A DNA stretch of 64,000 nt from Tragulus kanchil (taxonomy: Eukaryota > Chordata > Mammalia > Artiodactyla > Tragulidae). Both the position numbers and the translations under genes were made by a program. Under the pieces are notes generated by a model. That model saw nothing but the letters and a program-made list of their open reading frames with translations, searched no databases and had not been told where the DNA came from. The DNA lies in contig JAIOJX010000004.1 of NCBI GenBank assembly GCA_022376925.1, positions 171,707,501-171,771,500 on the forward strand, read 5' to 3'. Positions 22,398 through 33,467 of the stretch are shown here, one piece after another (the stretch's first letter is position 1; every line of letters starts with the position of its first letter).

Positions 22398-24580
22398 AAA
22401 TTTTGCTAATATTTAGAAGATAAACTAAAAGAAGTCTACATGTAGGTATTTATACATAAGCACGCACACACTGGGATGTGTGTTCAATTTTTTTTAACTG
22501 ATAGGGAAAATAAAGTAGGGATACCCGTGCTACAAACTGCTCTTTATTTCTACATAATGTTTTCCAACCAAAAACAGGCAACTGCAGAAAGGCCTCCTCC
22601 ACTCCTGCCTGCCCTGTCCCTGTCCTGTCCTGTCCTGTCCTGTCCTGTCCCGTCGGGCTCACGCCCCAGGTTTCTCACCGTCTCCCGAAGAGGCGCAGCA
22701 CGGACGCCGCTGCCCAGGCCATGTCTGAGCCCAGGCTCGCTCCTGCAGCCGCTCAGAACATCTGCTGCTCACGCTGACGGCTGCGGGCTTCTCCTCGAGG
22801 CGTCTGCAGAGGCTAACACCACATAAGGCGCTCCTCTGGGACCCCAGAGAGGTGGGTGGAGGCAGGGAGAGGCCAGGGGCTGATGAGTCTGCCTCCAGGC
22901 TCTACGGTTGGGTGGCCGGTATGCCCCCAGAACCTTGCGTCTGACCAGGCACGGGGGAGGGGAGGCGTCTGCAAGGAGAGACCTGCAGGGACAGACCCGA
23001 GACTCCACTGGGGCAACGGGACAGCCCAGGCCAGCGTTCCCTCCCTTATGTCCAGATTTCAGGAGCGACATTAACATTCCAGAAGCTGGCCTTTATCGGC
23101 CTGGCTCTGCAATTACGGCAACACGCCCCGAGGCTCAGGGATGTGTCCAACCCGGGGTCTGCACCAGCCTCGCCTCGCCAGCTTCCTGCTTTCTGGAAGA
23201 CCTGCCGCATGACTGACTCTTCCCCGGGAGGGGGATGGCGGCCCGGCCGGCTCCCCCGGGACGTCGCAGGGGCACGGGGCCAGCCCCTCTGGGGCAGCGA
23301 GGCCGCTGGCAATGGGGCCGGAGGCAGCCCCAGCGCAGAGCTGCTGTGAAGCGACCCTAGGACACCCTCAGAGGGGCTCGGCACTCTTCACCCCCTCTGC
23401 CACAGTGTGTCCCAGCAGGCTGGGCCTGGCGGGAGGAGAGGAGCCCCAGCGGGCCGCCAGGCCGGCCCCTGTGCAGGAACGGCGGCCCAAATTTTGCTAA
23501 TATTTAGAAGATAAACTAAAAGAAGTCTACATGTAGGTATTTATACATAAGCACGCACACACTGGGATGTGTGTTCAATTTTTTTTAACTGATAGGGAAA
23601 ATAAAGTAGGGATACCCGTGCTACAAACTGCTCTTTATTTCTACATAATGTTTTCCAACCAAAAACAGGCAACTGCAGAAAGGCCTCCTCCACTCCTGCC
23701 TGCCCTGTCCCTGTCCTGTCCTGTCCTGTCCTGTCCTGTCCCGTCGGGCTCACGCCCCAGGTTTCTCACCGTCTCCCGAAGAGGCGCAGCACGGACGCCG
23801 CTGCCCAGGCCATGTCTGAGCCCAGGCTCGCTCCTGCAGCCGCTCAGAACATCTGCTGCTCACGCTGACGGCTGCGGGCTTCTCCTCGAGGCGTCTGCAG
23901 AGGCTAACACCACATAAGGCGCTCCTCTGGGACCCCAGAGAGGTGGGTGGAGGCAGGGAGAGGCCAGGGGCTGATGAGTCTGCCTCCAGGCTCTACGGTT
24001 GGGTGGCCGGTATGCCCCCAGAACCTTGCGTCTGACCAGGCACGGGGGAGGGGAGGCGTCTGCAAGGAGAGACCTGCAGGGACAGACCCGAGACTCCACT
24101 GGGGCAACGGGACAGCCCAGGCCAGCGTTCCCTCCCTTATGTCCAGATTTCAGGAGCGACATTAACATTCCAGAAGCTGGCCTTTATCGGCCTGGCTCTG
24201 CAATTACGGCAACACGCCCCGAGGCTCAGGGATGTGTCCAACCCGGGGTCTGCACCAGCCTCGCCTCGCCAGCTTCCTGCTTTCTGGAAGACCTGCCGCA
24301 TGACTGACTCTTCCCCGGGAGGGGGATGGCGGCCCGGCCGGCTCCCCCGGGACGTCGCAGGGGCACGGGGCCAGCCCCTCTGGGGCAGCGAGGCCGCTGG
24401 CAATGGGGCCGGAGGCAGCCCCAGCGCAGAGCTGCTGTGAAGCGACCCTAGGACACCCTCAGAGGGGCTCGGCACTCTTCACCCCCTCTGCCACAGTGTG
24501 TCCCAGCAGGCTGGGCCTGGCGGGAGGAGAGGAGCCCCAGCGGGCCGCCAGGCCGGCCCCTGTGCAGGAACGGCGGCCCA
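22398..24580. repeat. Tandem duplication E (unit 1,091 bp)
   Basis: Copy 1 is 22,398-23,488 and copy 2 is 23,489-24,580. The offset is constant at 1,091 wherever I compared, so the copies seem identical. Each carries a short TGTCC pentamer repeat. The junction joins GGCGGCCC to AAATTTTG. Confidence 0.95.
22614..22651. repeat. (TGTCC)n pentamer repeat
   Basis: About seven units of CTGTC. It recurs at 23,705-23,742 through duplication E. Confidence 0.9.
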
Positions 24581-27500
24581 CCTCCTGGAGCACAGCAGGC
24601 ACGGTGCCCTCTCCCCGCCCGCGCCCCGACCCCGCCAGCCAGGTCTCCCGGCCCCCGGCCCACAGGCGCTGCCCGGAGCCTCCGCTGGAGGCTGTCTCCC
24701 TGCAGCGTCTTCCAGCCGTCTCCAGACGGCGCAGCGGGAAGCGAAGGTTGGGGCCACCTGGCAGGCTGGGATCAAGTGCAGGCAGAATTCAGGAGCACGG
24801 GAGGCAGCTTGGGGCACCCCCTGGGCAGCAGGAATGCCCCCGAGTTTGAAGTAAGATGCCTGGGCTGAATTCCAGCACCCTCGCCAAAACCCTCCAGGTC
24901 CTCCCAGGTCCAGCAGCCTGCTCTGTGCCACTCGGCTCGACTGGACACACGCCCCGGCCCGACCTTGAACCTGAGGCTGTGTGGAGGGTGGTGGCCAGCA
25001 GGGCAGAGCCCAGGCCCGCGAAGGCGGACAGAGAGGGCTGCGTTGCCGGAGGCCCGGCTTCCTCCCGCTGACGGGCTGGCAGCACCGGGGGCCCCAAGAT
25101 GCCACTGCAGAGCCTCCTCTGTGCCCGCTTGGATCGAACGTGAGTCCTGTGGCAGGTGCCTCTGCACGCCAGCTCCCGCGCCCACCACATCACTCTGGTC
25201 GGGGGGCCTCGGGGGCTCTCTGGTAGGACCCCCGGCCTGAATGGGCTGCACGGACCTGGAACCCCGTTGTCCATTGCTGGACCTTCACCCCAACTCTGCC
25301 GCCTAGTGAATCTTGGCCGTGGCAGGATCAGCTCAAAGGAAGAGCTCCTGCTCGCCAGCCAGGCCGCAGAGCTGATGACCATCAGCCGCAGGTCCAGGAG
25401 AAGCTCTCTGCTGGGGCGGGGGCGGGGGGCGTGGCGTCTGAGCAAGTCCCGCCCTCTGTGGCCTCACCGACCCCGTCTGTGAAATGGGGTCATAATCACC
25501 ACCCTCAGTGCCCCACTAGGTTCTTAAAAGTCAGGGGAGGAGGGAGGCAGCCTGAGGGGGAAGGCGTGGCGTGGGCGCTGGGGGAGGGCGAGGAGGGCTG
25601 GGGAGCTGCTGGGAACCCTCGCGATCAGGGGCAGGCCGGGGCCCATCGCCTCAGCACCGTGGGGCCTGGCCGCGTGTGGCCTCCCCGGCCCAGCTGGCTC
25701 CCCTGCTTCCTCATTGCCTGGGTCACCGCTGTCCGCCACTGACCCCTGACGCTCCGCCACGGCTGCCCGCCTCGGCCGCACCCAGCGTCCCCCAGCCACG
25801 CGGCCAGCCTGTGGCCTGGCGGGGCCTACGGGAGCCAAGATGGGCCTGAGTCACCACACCGCAGACTGGATGAGGAACCCTGGCGTTCAGAAACTGGGAA
25901 GAGCGGCTGGCGTGCTTCTCCCAGGGGAGGAATCTGAGCTTCCTCGTGCTAACCCCCCGCGGAGGTGGCGCCCGCCTCCCCGGCCTGGGCCCTGGCCGGT
26001 GGCCTGCCATGCTGGACACCAGGACCGAGTCCTACCAGCGCCCAGCGCTCTCCTTGCTCCTCTCCCCTCCTGTGCGCCCCTCTAGTCGCCGTGCGCAGCC
26101 AAGCCTGGGGCTGTGGCCTGACACCCCCACTCCCTGTGCTAGAGGGGAAGACCTACCTCCTGCCGGGCACCCAGAGCTGCCCCCATTCCGGGGAGCCAGA
26201 GCCCGGGGGTGGGCGTCCTTAGAGTCCTCGCATCGGCACCCCACTGTGTGCACGGGCGACTGGAGGCCTGGGAACCAGCGCGGGTCTGCGGCTGCGCCGG
26301 GTGGTCCCGGGTCTCTGGCCCCCCAGCAGTGGTGTCTGCTGCCCGTCCTGCCTTCTGGAGGAGAAGCAGGGGAGGGAGGAGAGGACGGCGGGCTGGAGAG
26401 GCGATGGGAACGGCCTCCTGGCCGGCCCGCAGAGCAGCCTGCACCGGGGAGCCCTCAGCCCCTAGCCAGGGTGTCTGCCCACCCCCGCGGCTGCAGGTCC
26501 AAGAGGCCAGAGTTCCGAACGGACAGAAAGACAGAAACTGGCTCCCGGCAGCAGCGGCCCAGCGCCAGCTGTGTGCCGGGCCGGTCCAGGCATGCCCTCC
26601 CCAGCCGGGCTCCTCTCGAGGGCAGGGCAGTGCGCAGGTGGCCCCGGGACCCAGGTGCGGAGCGAGTTCAGGGCCTGGACCGCAGACCCTGGATGGGACA
26701 GCAGGACTGGCTCTGCTCACCGTGCAGTCTCACCAGGAATGTGTGGGATGTTAAAATCCTCCACATCACCCGCAACTGATGAAGCAGGGCTTCTGGGGTC
26801 TGGGCTCGGGGCCCCCAGAGGCTCTCCCCGTGGCCAGTGGACAAGCGAGAGGCACAGCCGGGCGTGATCCCGGGGAGGCGGCATCCTCACGGCCCCTCCC
26901 TCTGCTGGAGGAACACCGCGTGTGGAATTTTCCGTGACCTTCCAGCGTCGGTCCTCGGGGAGGCTGCGGGGCATCTGCGGGCGCCTGGCTCACGGGCAGC
27001 TGCTAATTGGTGCTGCCGGTTCTATTTCTGCTCCAGCCCTAACGAGGTCACCTGACCGGTGCCGCCTGCCGTGAGCCCAGCTCCCCAGCTCGTGGCCTGG
27101 GGAAGGCAAGGAAACCTGGATTGGGACAGCCCAGGTGTCTGCCCGCCTGAAAAGGAGAGACGGCCAGGACGTGGGGCTTCGAGGGCGGACACCAGGGTGT
27201 CACAGGCTGGCTGGGGGGTGGGTCCTGGGAGCCCGCCCTGTGGGGTGAGCTCCTGGCTGAGCCGTGGTGGGCTGCTCCAGGGGGAGACAGGCGGAGGGCT
27301 CCTGGCAGTCATGAAGCCGCTCCTCACGGCCTCACTGCTCGCTGCCGGGGCCAGCAGCTCACGAGCCCCAGGGCGAGCACCCCCTCGGGCTGCAGGGAGC
27401 CAGGCTGGGGCCTCCAGAGTGAAGGACACCTGGAAGTGTCTCCCAGAGCCGCCTCAGGCTCCTCCTCGCCTGCCCTGAAGCCAGCCTCCCAACTCAGGGC

Positions 27501-28121
27501 CCACCAGTCCCTGCAAAGCAAGCACCTGCTGTGTCCCCCATGAATGCGCACCTCCTGGGCCCCACCCCCGCCGCCCCCCCGGGCCCAGAGCATCGCGGGT
27601 CCTCTTGCTGTCTGAACGGACATGAAGTCCTAACAATGCGCCTCCTCTGTGTTTATGACGTTACCCAAACCTCAGGGCTCCCCAGGAGGCAGGTTTCAGG
27701 CTCTGCGTCAGCAGAGGAGGAAAGCAAGCCCTGGGAGTCATCTCTAAGTAATCTCTAATTTCTCTAAGGCAGCACTCTCTGGAGGCAGCATTCAGCAATG
27801 TCTGGACAGTCTGGATGGTCACACCCGGGCAGCTGCTGGCCTCTGGCAGGTGGAGGCCAGCGATGCTGAACGTGCGTCACTGCACAGGGCCCCGCCGTGG
27901 AGAATGGCCCGCCCAACGTCAGGGCCAAGGGGCGGAACCCCGCCCAGCTGCCCAGCACCTCCTAGGCAGGGGACAGGTCTGAACCCTGAGCTCTGGGCCG
28001 CTTCGCCCTCACTACCTGGAGACACGTGTGTGAGATCCGAGCTCAGGCCGGTGAGCGCAGGTGTCAGAGCTGGCACCGGAGGGGCCGGGGTTCCGGGCAG
28101 CGTGCGGGACCTAGTTCCTCG

Positions 28122-28410
28122 CAGTTGTCGTTGCTCAGTCGCTGAGTTGTGTCCGACTCTCTGTGACCCCAAGGACCGCAGCACCAGGCTCCTCTGTCCT
28201 CCACTGTCTCCCCGAGTTGGCTAAAATCCATGTCCACTGAGTCAGCGATACTGTCCAACGTCTCCTCGTCTCGCACCCCCTCCTCCCCCGCCCTCAGTCG
28301 CCCCAGCATCGGGGCTTCCCCGTGAGTCGGCTCTCCGCGTCAGGGGCCCGAGCACTGGAGCTCCAGCTTCGGCATCCGGCCTTCCCACGAATAGTCAGGG
28401 CTGACTTCCC
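28122..28410 (-). mobile_element. BovB LINE 3' fragment, reversed
   Basis: Starts with GTTGCTCAGTCGCTGAGTTG and runs through the CCCAGCATCGGGGCTTCCCC block to GGGCTGACTTCCCTAGGA, diverged. Duplication F starts at its end. Confidence 0.75.
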
Positions 28411-30644
28411 TAGGACTGACTGGCTTGACTAGTTCCCTGACCAGGAATCCAGCCCAGGCCTTCTGCACGGGGACCGCCAGGGGAGTCCCGAGCCCCCACT
28501 TGCAAATACTTGCTGAACCACATGGAGACTCTCGGGTTAACGCGCTGAGGAGTAGCCGGTTTTAATCATAGCTTCCAAGCAGACATGACGTGGTGTTCCG
28601 TGGTGGGTTTGCTGTACACTTCCGAGAGTAGTGGCACTGTCCACCTTTCCCGCTGGTCACTGGCCCCTTGTCCGCCTTCTTTGGGGAGATGTCAATACAG
28701 GCGTGAGGTCACCTTGCCCCTGATTCTCATGTGGGGGCTGTTTCAGGTCTCAATCCTGCCGTGATGACTCTGGTCTTTTATCAGTGTTGTGATTACACGT
28801 TGGGTTGCTCTGGGTCGTCATCGCTGCACTCAGGCTTTCTCTAGTTGCAGGGAGTGGAAGCCGCTGTTGGTTGTGAGGCCCAGGGCTCCCACCGCTGCGG
28901 CTTGTTTCTGAGCAGGGGCTTAAGACTCGTGGGCTCAGTTGTGGAGGCACGTGGGCGCAGTTGTGGAGGCACGTGGGCTTAATAGTTGCAGCTTCTGGGT
29001 TCCCGAGCACAGGCTCAGTACTTGTGGCACACGGGCTTAGCTGCCCCACGACATGTGGGATCTTCCTAGACCAGGGATTGAACCTGTATCCGTTGCACTA
29101 CAAGGTGGATTTTTAACCACTGGACCACCAGAGAAGTCCATGACTCTGGTCTCGGGAAGGCCTTTCTACAGAGTCCAGCGTCACAAACTCTGGAGCCAGG
29201 CTTTCTGGGGACTTGATTCAACCCGCCTGCCGCATGTGTGCTGCTGCTCTCTCGCGCTGATGATGACGGCAGACACCGCCGGTCAGCCACGGCACTGGAG
29301 AGCCCAGAGGTGTGTTCACTGGACCCCAGCAACGGGGCACCTGGATTGCATTTCTGCCCTGGACGAGCTCACCCGAGAGGAGAAGAAAAAGACGTGAACG
29401 GACACAGGTTTTCAGGGGTCAAGGCAGGAGTCCACACTGAGCACAGCTGGGGGGGGCCCAGGGAGGGCGCAGTGGCTGGGATTTAGGGGCTGGCAGATAA
29501 CATCCCTCCCACGTTCCCTAGGGGACTGACTGGCTTGACTAGTTCCTGACCAGGAATCCAGCCCAGGCCTTCTGCACGGGACCGCCAGGGAGTCCCGAGC
29601 CCCACTTGCAAATACTTGCTGAACCACATGGAGACTCTCGGGTTAACGCGCTGAGGAGTAGCCGGTTTTAATCATAGCTTCCAAGCAGACATGACGTGGT
29701 GTTCCGTGGTGGGTTTGCTGTACACTTCCGAGAGTAGTGGCACTGTCCACCTTTCCCGCTGGTCACTGGCCCCTTGTCCGCCTTCTTTGGGGAGATGTCA
29801 ATACAGGCGTGAGGTCACCTTGCCCCTGATTCTCATGTGGGGGCTGTTTCAGGTCTCAATCCTGCCGTGATGACTCTGGTCTTTTATCAGTGTTGTGATT
29901 ACACGTTGGGTTGCTCTGGGTCGTCATCGCTGCACTCAGGCTTTCTCTAGTTGCAGGGAGTGGAAGCCGCTGTTGGTTGTGAGGCCCAGGGCTCCCACCG
30001 CTGCGGCTTGTTTCTGAGCAGGGGCTTAAGACTCGTGGGCTCAGTTGTGGAGGCACGTGGGCGCAGTTGTGGAGGCACGTGGGCTTAATAGTTGCAGCTT
30101 CTGGGTTCCCGAGCACAGGCTCAGTACTTGTGGCACACGGGCTTAGCTGCCCCACGACATGTGGGATCTTCCTAGACCAGGGATTGAACCTGTATCCGTT
30201 GCACTACAAGGTGGATTTTTAACCACTGGACCACCAGAGAAGTCCATGACTCTGGTCTCGGGAAGGCCTTTCTACAGAGTCCAGCGTCACAAACTCTGGA
30301 GCCAGGCTTTCTGGGGACTTGATTCAACCCGCCTGCCGCATGTGTGCTGCTGCTCTCTCGCGCTGATGATGACGGCAGACACCGCCGGTCAGCCACGGCA
30401 CTGGAGAGCCCAGAGGTGTGTTCACTGGACCCCAGCAACGGGGCACCTGGATTGCATTTCTGCCCTGGACGAGCTCACCCGAGAGGAGAAGAAAAAGACG
30501 TGAACGGACACAGGTTTTCAGGGGTCAAGGCAGGAGTCCACACTGAGCACAGCTGGCCCCAGGGAGGGGGATCTGTTGAGCCCAGGGGACCGCAGGCGCA
30601 GTGGCTGGGATTTAGGGGCTGGCAGATAACATCCCTCCCACGTT
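28406..30644. repeat. Tandem duplication F (unit ~1.11 kb)
   Basis: Copy 1 is 28,406-29,514 and copy 2 is 29,515-30,644. The end of copy 1 (29,440-29,470) lacks about 25 bases present in copy 2, and the start of copy 2 has shortened G and C runs. Each contains a reversed CHR SINE. The tail overlaps duplication G. Confidence 0.95.
28776..29139 (-). mobile_element. CHR-type SINE, reversed, with target duplication
   Basis: The head is at the right (GGGATTGAACC is the reversed B box). ATGACTCTGGTC flanks it at 28,764-28,775 and 29,140-29,151. A 22-base unit is repeated inside near 28,935-28,980. The element recurs at 29,882-30,245 in copy 2 of F. Confidence 0.85.
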
Positions 30645-32595
30645 CTGAACCAAGTGAGGGACGAGACACGAAGTCCGGGCAGATCCAGCCGCCAGCTTTG
30701 TCACTGACAGAGCCAGGCTGGCCCACAGGAGACGTTCCTTCATACCCACGGGAAAGTGTTGACTGAAAAATGTTCACGGCCTTGACGCTGGCAGTTATGT
30801 TTTACTTGGTGGGGATGTTTAGAACTTCAGGTCCAGGGGGGCCCTGAGGGACGTGCTCCAGGGAGGCGGCGGGGCAGCCGGGGCACATGCACGCTTTACA
30901 GCAGCGGGCAGGCGGCCTGGACACCAGAAGATGGCTGCTAATTCAGGAAAACCAGACGCCCCAGGCTAAGGAATTGAGCTGTTTCCTATGTAGGAAAGAT
31001 GCAAGAATCTGTGTGTGTGTTTGTCGCTCAGTCCTGTCTGACTCTTGGCGACCCCGTGGGCCGTCGCCCACCAGGCTCCTCTGTCCGTGGAACTCTCCAG
31101 GCAAGAACACTGGGGTGGGCTGCCATTTCCCTCTCTAGGCAAGAGCCCGGGCTCACTGGAGTCATCCCTCACCTCTCTGGGGCCAGCACCCTGGGCTCTC
31201 CCTGACCTTCCGCGGGCCTCACCTCAGCAGCGGCTGCAGCCTGATGCTGGACAGCAGGTGTCATTCCCTCCTGAGTCTCCTCGGGGCCGCCCGCTTGAGC
31301 CGAAGGGCTGCCGGCTGTGACGTCTTTTGTTTACTGGTATGGCCAGGAATATTCCATCTCTCAGGCGGCTGTCATCAAGAAGGCAGACGGGAAGGGCAGA
31401 CGCTGGGGCCCCGGGGCCGTGCCGGTGAGGAGAAAATGGGGCAGCTGCTGTGGAAAGCGGCCTGAGGGTTCCTCGGCAGCTAACGTCACCGTGAAACCCA
31501 GAAGTTCCACACCCAGGGGTGGCCCCAGGGAGAGGGGATCACCCGAGAGGAGAAGAAAAGACGTGAACGGACACAGGTTTTCAGGGGTCAAGGCAGGAGT
31601 CCACACTGAGCACAGCTGGCCCCAGGGAGGGGGATCTGTTGAGCCCAGGGGACCGCAGGCGCAGTGGCTGGGATTTAGGGGCTGGCAGATAACATCCCTC
31701 CCACGTTCTGAACCAAGTGAGGGACGAGACACGAAGTCCGGGCAGATCCAGCCGCCAGCTTTGTCACTGACAGAGCCAGGCTGGCCCACAGGAGACGTTC
31801 CTTCATACCCACGGGAAAGTGTTGACTGAAAAATGTTCACGGCCTTGACGCTGGCAGTTATGTTTTACTTGGTGGGGATGTTTAGAACTTCAGGTCCAGG
31901 GGGGCCCTGAGGGACGTGCTCCAGGGAGGCGGCGGGGCAGCCGGGGCACATGCACGCTTTACAGCAGCGGGCAGGCGGCCTGGACACCAGAAGATGGCTG
32001 CTAATTCAGGAAAACCAGACGCCCCAGGCTAAGGAATTGAGCTGTTTCCTATGTAGGAAAGATGCAAGAATCTGTGTGTGTGTTTGTCGCTCAGTCCTGT
32101 CTGACTCTTGGCGACCCCGTGGGCCGTCGCCCACCAGGCTCCTCTGTCCGTGGAACTCTCCAGGCAAGAACACTGGGGTGGGCTGCCATTTCCCTCTCTA
32201 GGCAAGAGCCCGGGCTCACTGGAGTCATCCCTCACCTCTCTGGGGCCAGCACCCTGGGCTCTCCCTGACCTTCCGCGGGCCTCACCTCAGCAGCGGCTGC
32301 AGCCTGATGCTGGACAGCAGGTGTCATTCCCTCCTGAGTCTCCTCGGGGCCGCCCGCTTGAGCCGAAGGGCTGCCGGCTGTGACGTCTTTTGTTTACTGG
32401 TATGGCCAGGAATATTCCATCTCTCAGGCGGCTGTCATCAAGAAGGCAGACGGGAAGGGCAGACGCTGGGGCCCCGGGGCCGTGCCGGTGAGGAGAAAAT
32501 GGGGCAGCTGCTGTGGAAAGCGGCCTGAGGGTTCCTCGGCAGCTAAGCGCGGTCACCGTGAAACCCAGAAGTTCCACACCCAGGGGTGGACCCAG
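30475..32595. repeat. Tandem duplication G (unit ~1,063 bp)
   Basis: Copy 1 is 30,475-31,538 and copy 2 is 31,539 to about 32,595. The end of copy 1 has lost bases (CTAACGTCACC against CTAAGCGCGGTCACC) and copy 2 begins with one A fewer in an A run. The opening segment is also the end of both copies of F, so it occurs three times. Confidence 0.95.
31015..31137 (-). mobile_element. BOV-A2/Bov-tA fragment, reversed
   Basis: Contains GTCGCTCAGTCCTGTCTGAC and CTCTCCAGGCAAGAACACTG, the complement of the BovB-derived SINE unit. It recurs at about 32,078-32,200 in copy 2 of G. Confidence 0.8.
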
Positions 32596-32975
32596 GAGAG
32601 GTGACCGCACAGGCACGTAAAAGCGTGTCCGTGACTGTTCATGGCGCCGCGATTCATGGCCAGCAAAGAGTGCGGACATCCCAACTGTCCATCAACTGAG
32701 GAGTGAATAAGCAAAACATGGGTTATTCATACAATGGAATACTATCTGGTTATAAAACAGAATGGAGGCTGCCACATGCTGACTCTTGAAAACATTGTGC
32801 AAGGTGAGAGAAGCTGGTCACAAAAGGCCACGCAGTGTGAGAGTCATTCCCGTGGAGTCGCGAGAACAGGCGAATTCACAAGAGACAGACAGCAGACCAG
32901 TATCCGCCGGAGGCTGTGGGAAGGAAAGGGGAGGAAGTGACCCCAAGAAGTAGGAGGTGTGGACAACGAGTGCCA
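31325..32975 (+). mobile_element. L1 3' fragment, interrupted by duplication G
   Basis: Contains CTGCTGTGGAAAGCGGCCTG, CCCAGAAGTTCCACACCCAG, AACTGTCCATCAACTGAGGA and CATACAATGGAATACTATCT, the ordered 3' end of an L1. The portion 31,325-31,538 is the copy of 32,388-32,595 in duplication G, so the genuine element is about 32,385-32,975. Confidence 0.65.
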
Positions 32976-33166
32976 CCCGCATCTCAGTAAACAGAGGCTC
33001 CGGTGGCCGTCCACCCGCAGCCACCGGAGCGCTGCCCTCCCGGCTGGTGCACCCTGAGCAGACAGTCGAGACGCATATGCAAGGAGTGATTTCAGTGTCC
33101 CCAGACTCCGGTGGATTCTCATAGGTAGAAAAAAGCTCCGTTCCTTCATTTAAGGCGTCTGGTTTA

Positions 33167-33352
33167 GGGCTTCCCTGGTGGCTCAGGGGTAAAGAATCCC
33201 CCTGCCAATGCAGGAAATGCAGGTTTAATCCTTGGGTTGAGAAGATCCGCTGGAGGAGGGCACGGCAACCCATTCCAGCACTCTTGCCTGGGGAATCTCA
33301 TGGACAGAGGAGGCTACCGTCCCTGGGGTCGCAAAGAGCTGGACGCACTGAG
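33167..33352 (+). mobile_element. Bov-tA SINE
   Basis: Nearly complete: GGGCTTCCCTGGTGGCTCAG head, GAAGATCCGCTGGAGGAGG middle and GTCGCAAAGAGCTGGACGCA end. Confidence 0.85.
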
Positions 33353-33467
33353 AACCAGAGAGCACGTGGATGCGCACTGAAGGCTGAAGCTTGGAAGGCA
33401 GCGGCTCAGACAGCTCTGAGGAGCGGTGCCGAAGACACACAGAGGAGCCAGGATGTACAAGAGTTTT

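Noticed and set aside
22614..22651. Regular short repeats resembling an array
   Set aside because: It is a simple pentamer microsatellite without spacers; CRISPR arrays do not occur in mammalian nuclear DNA.
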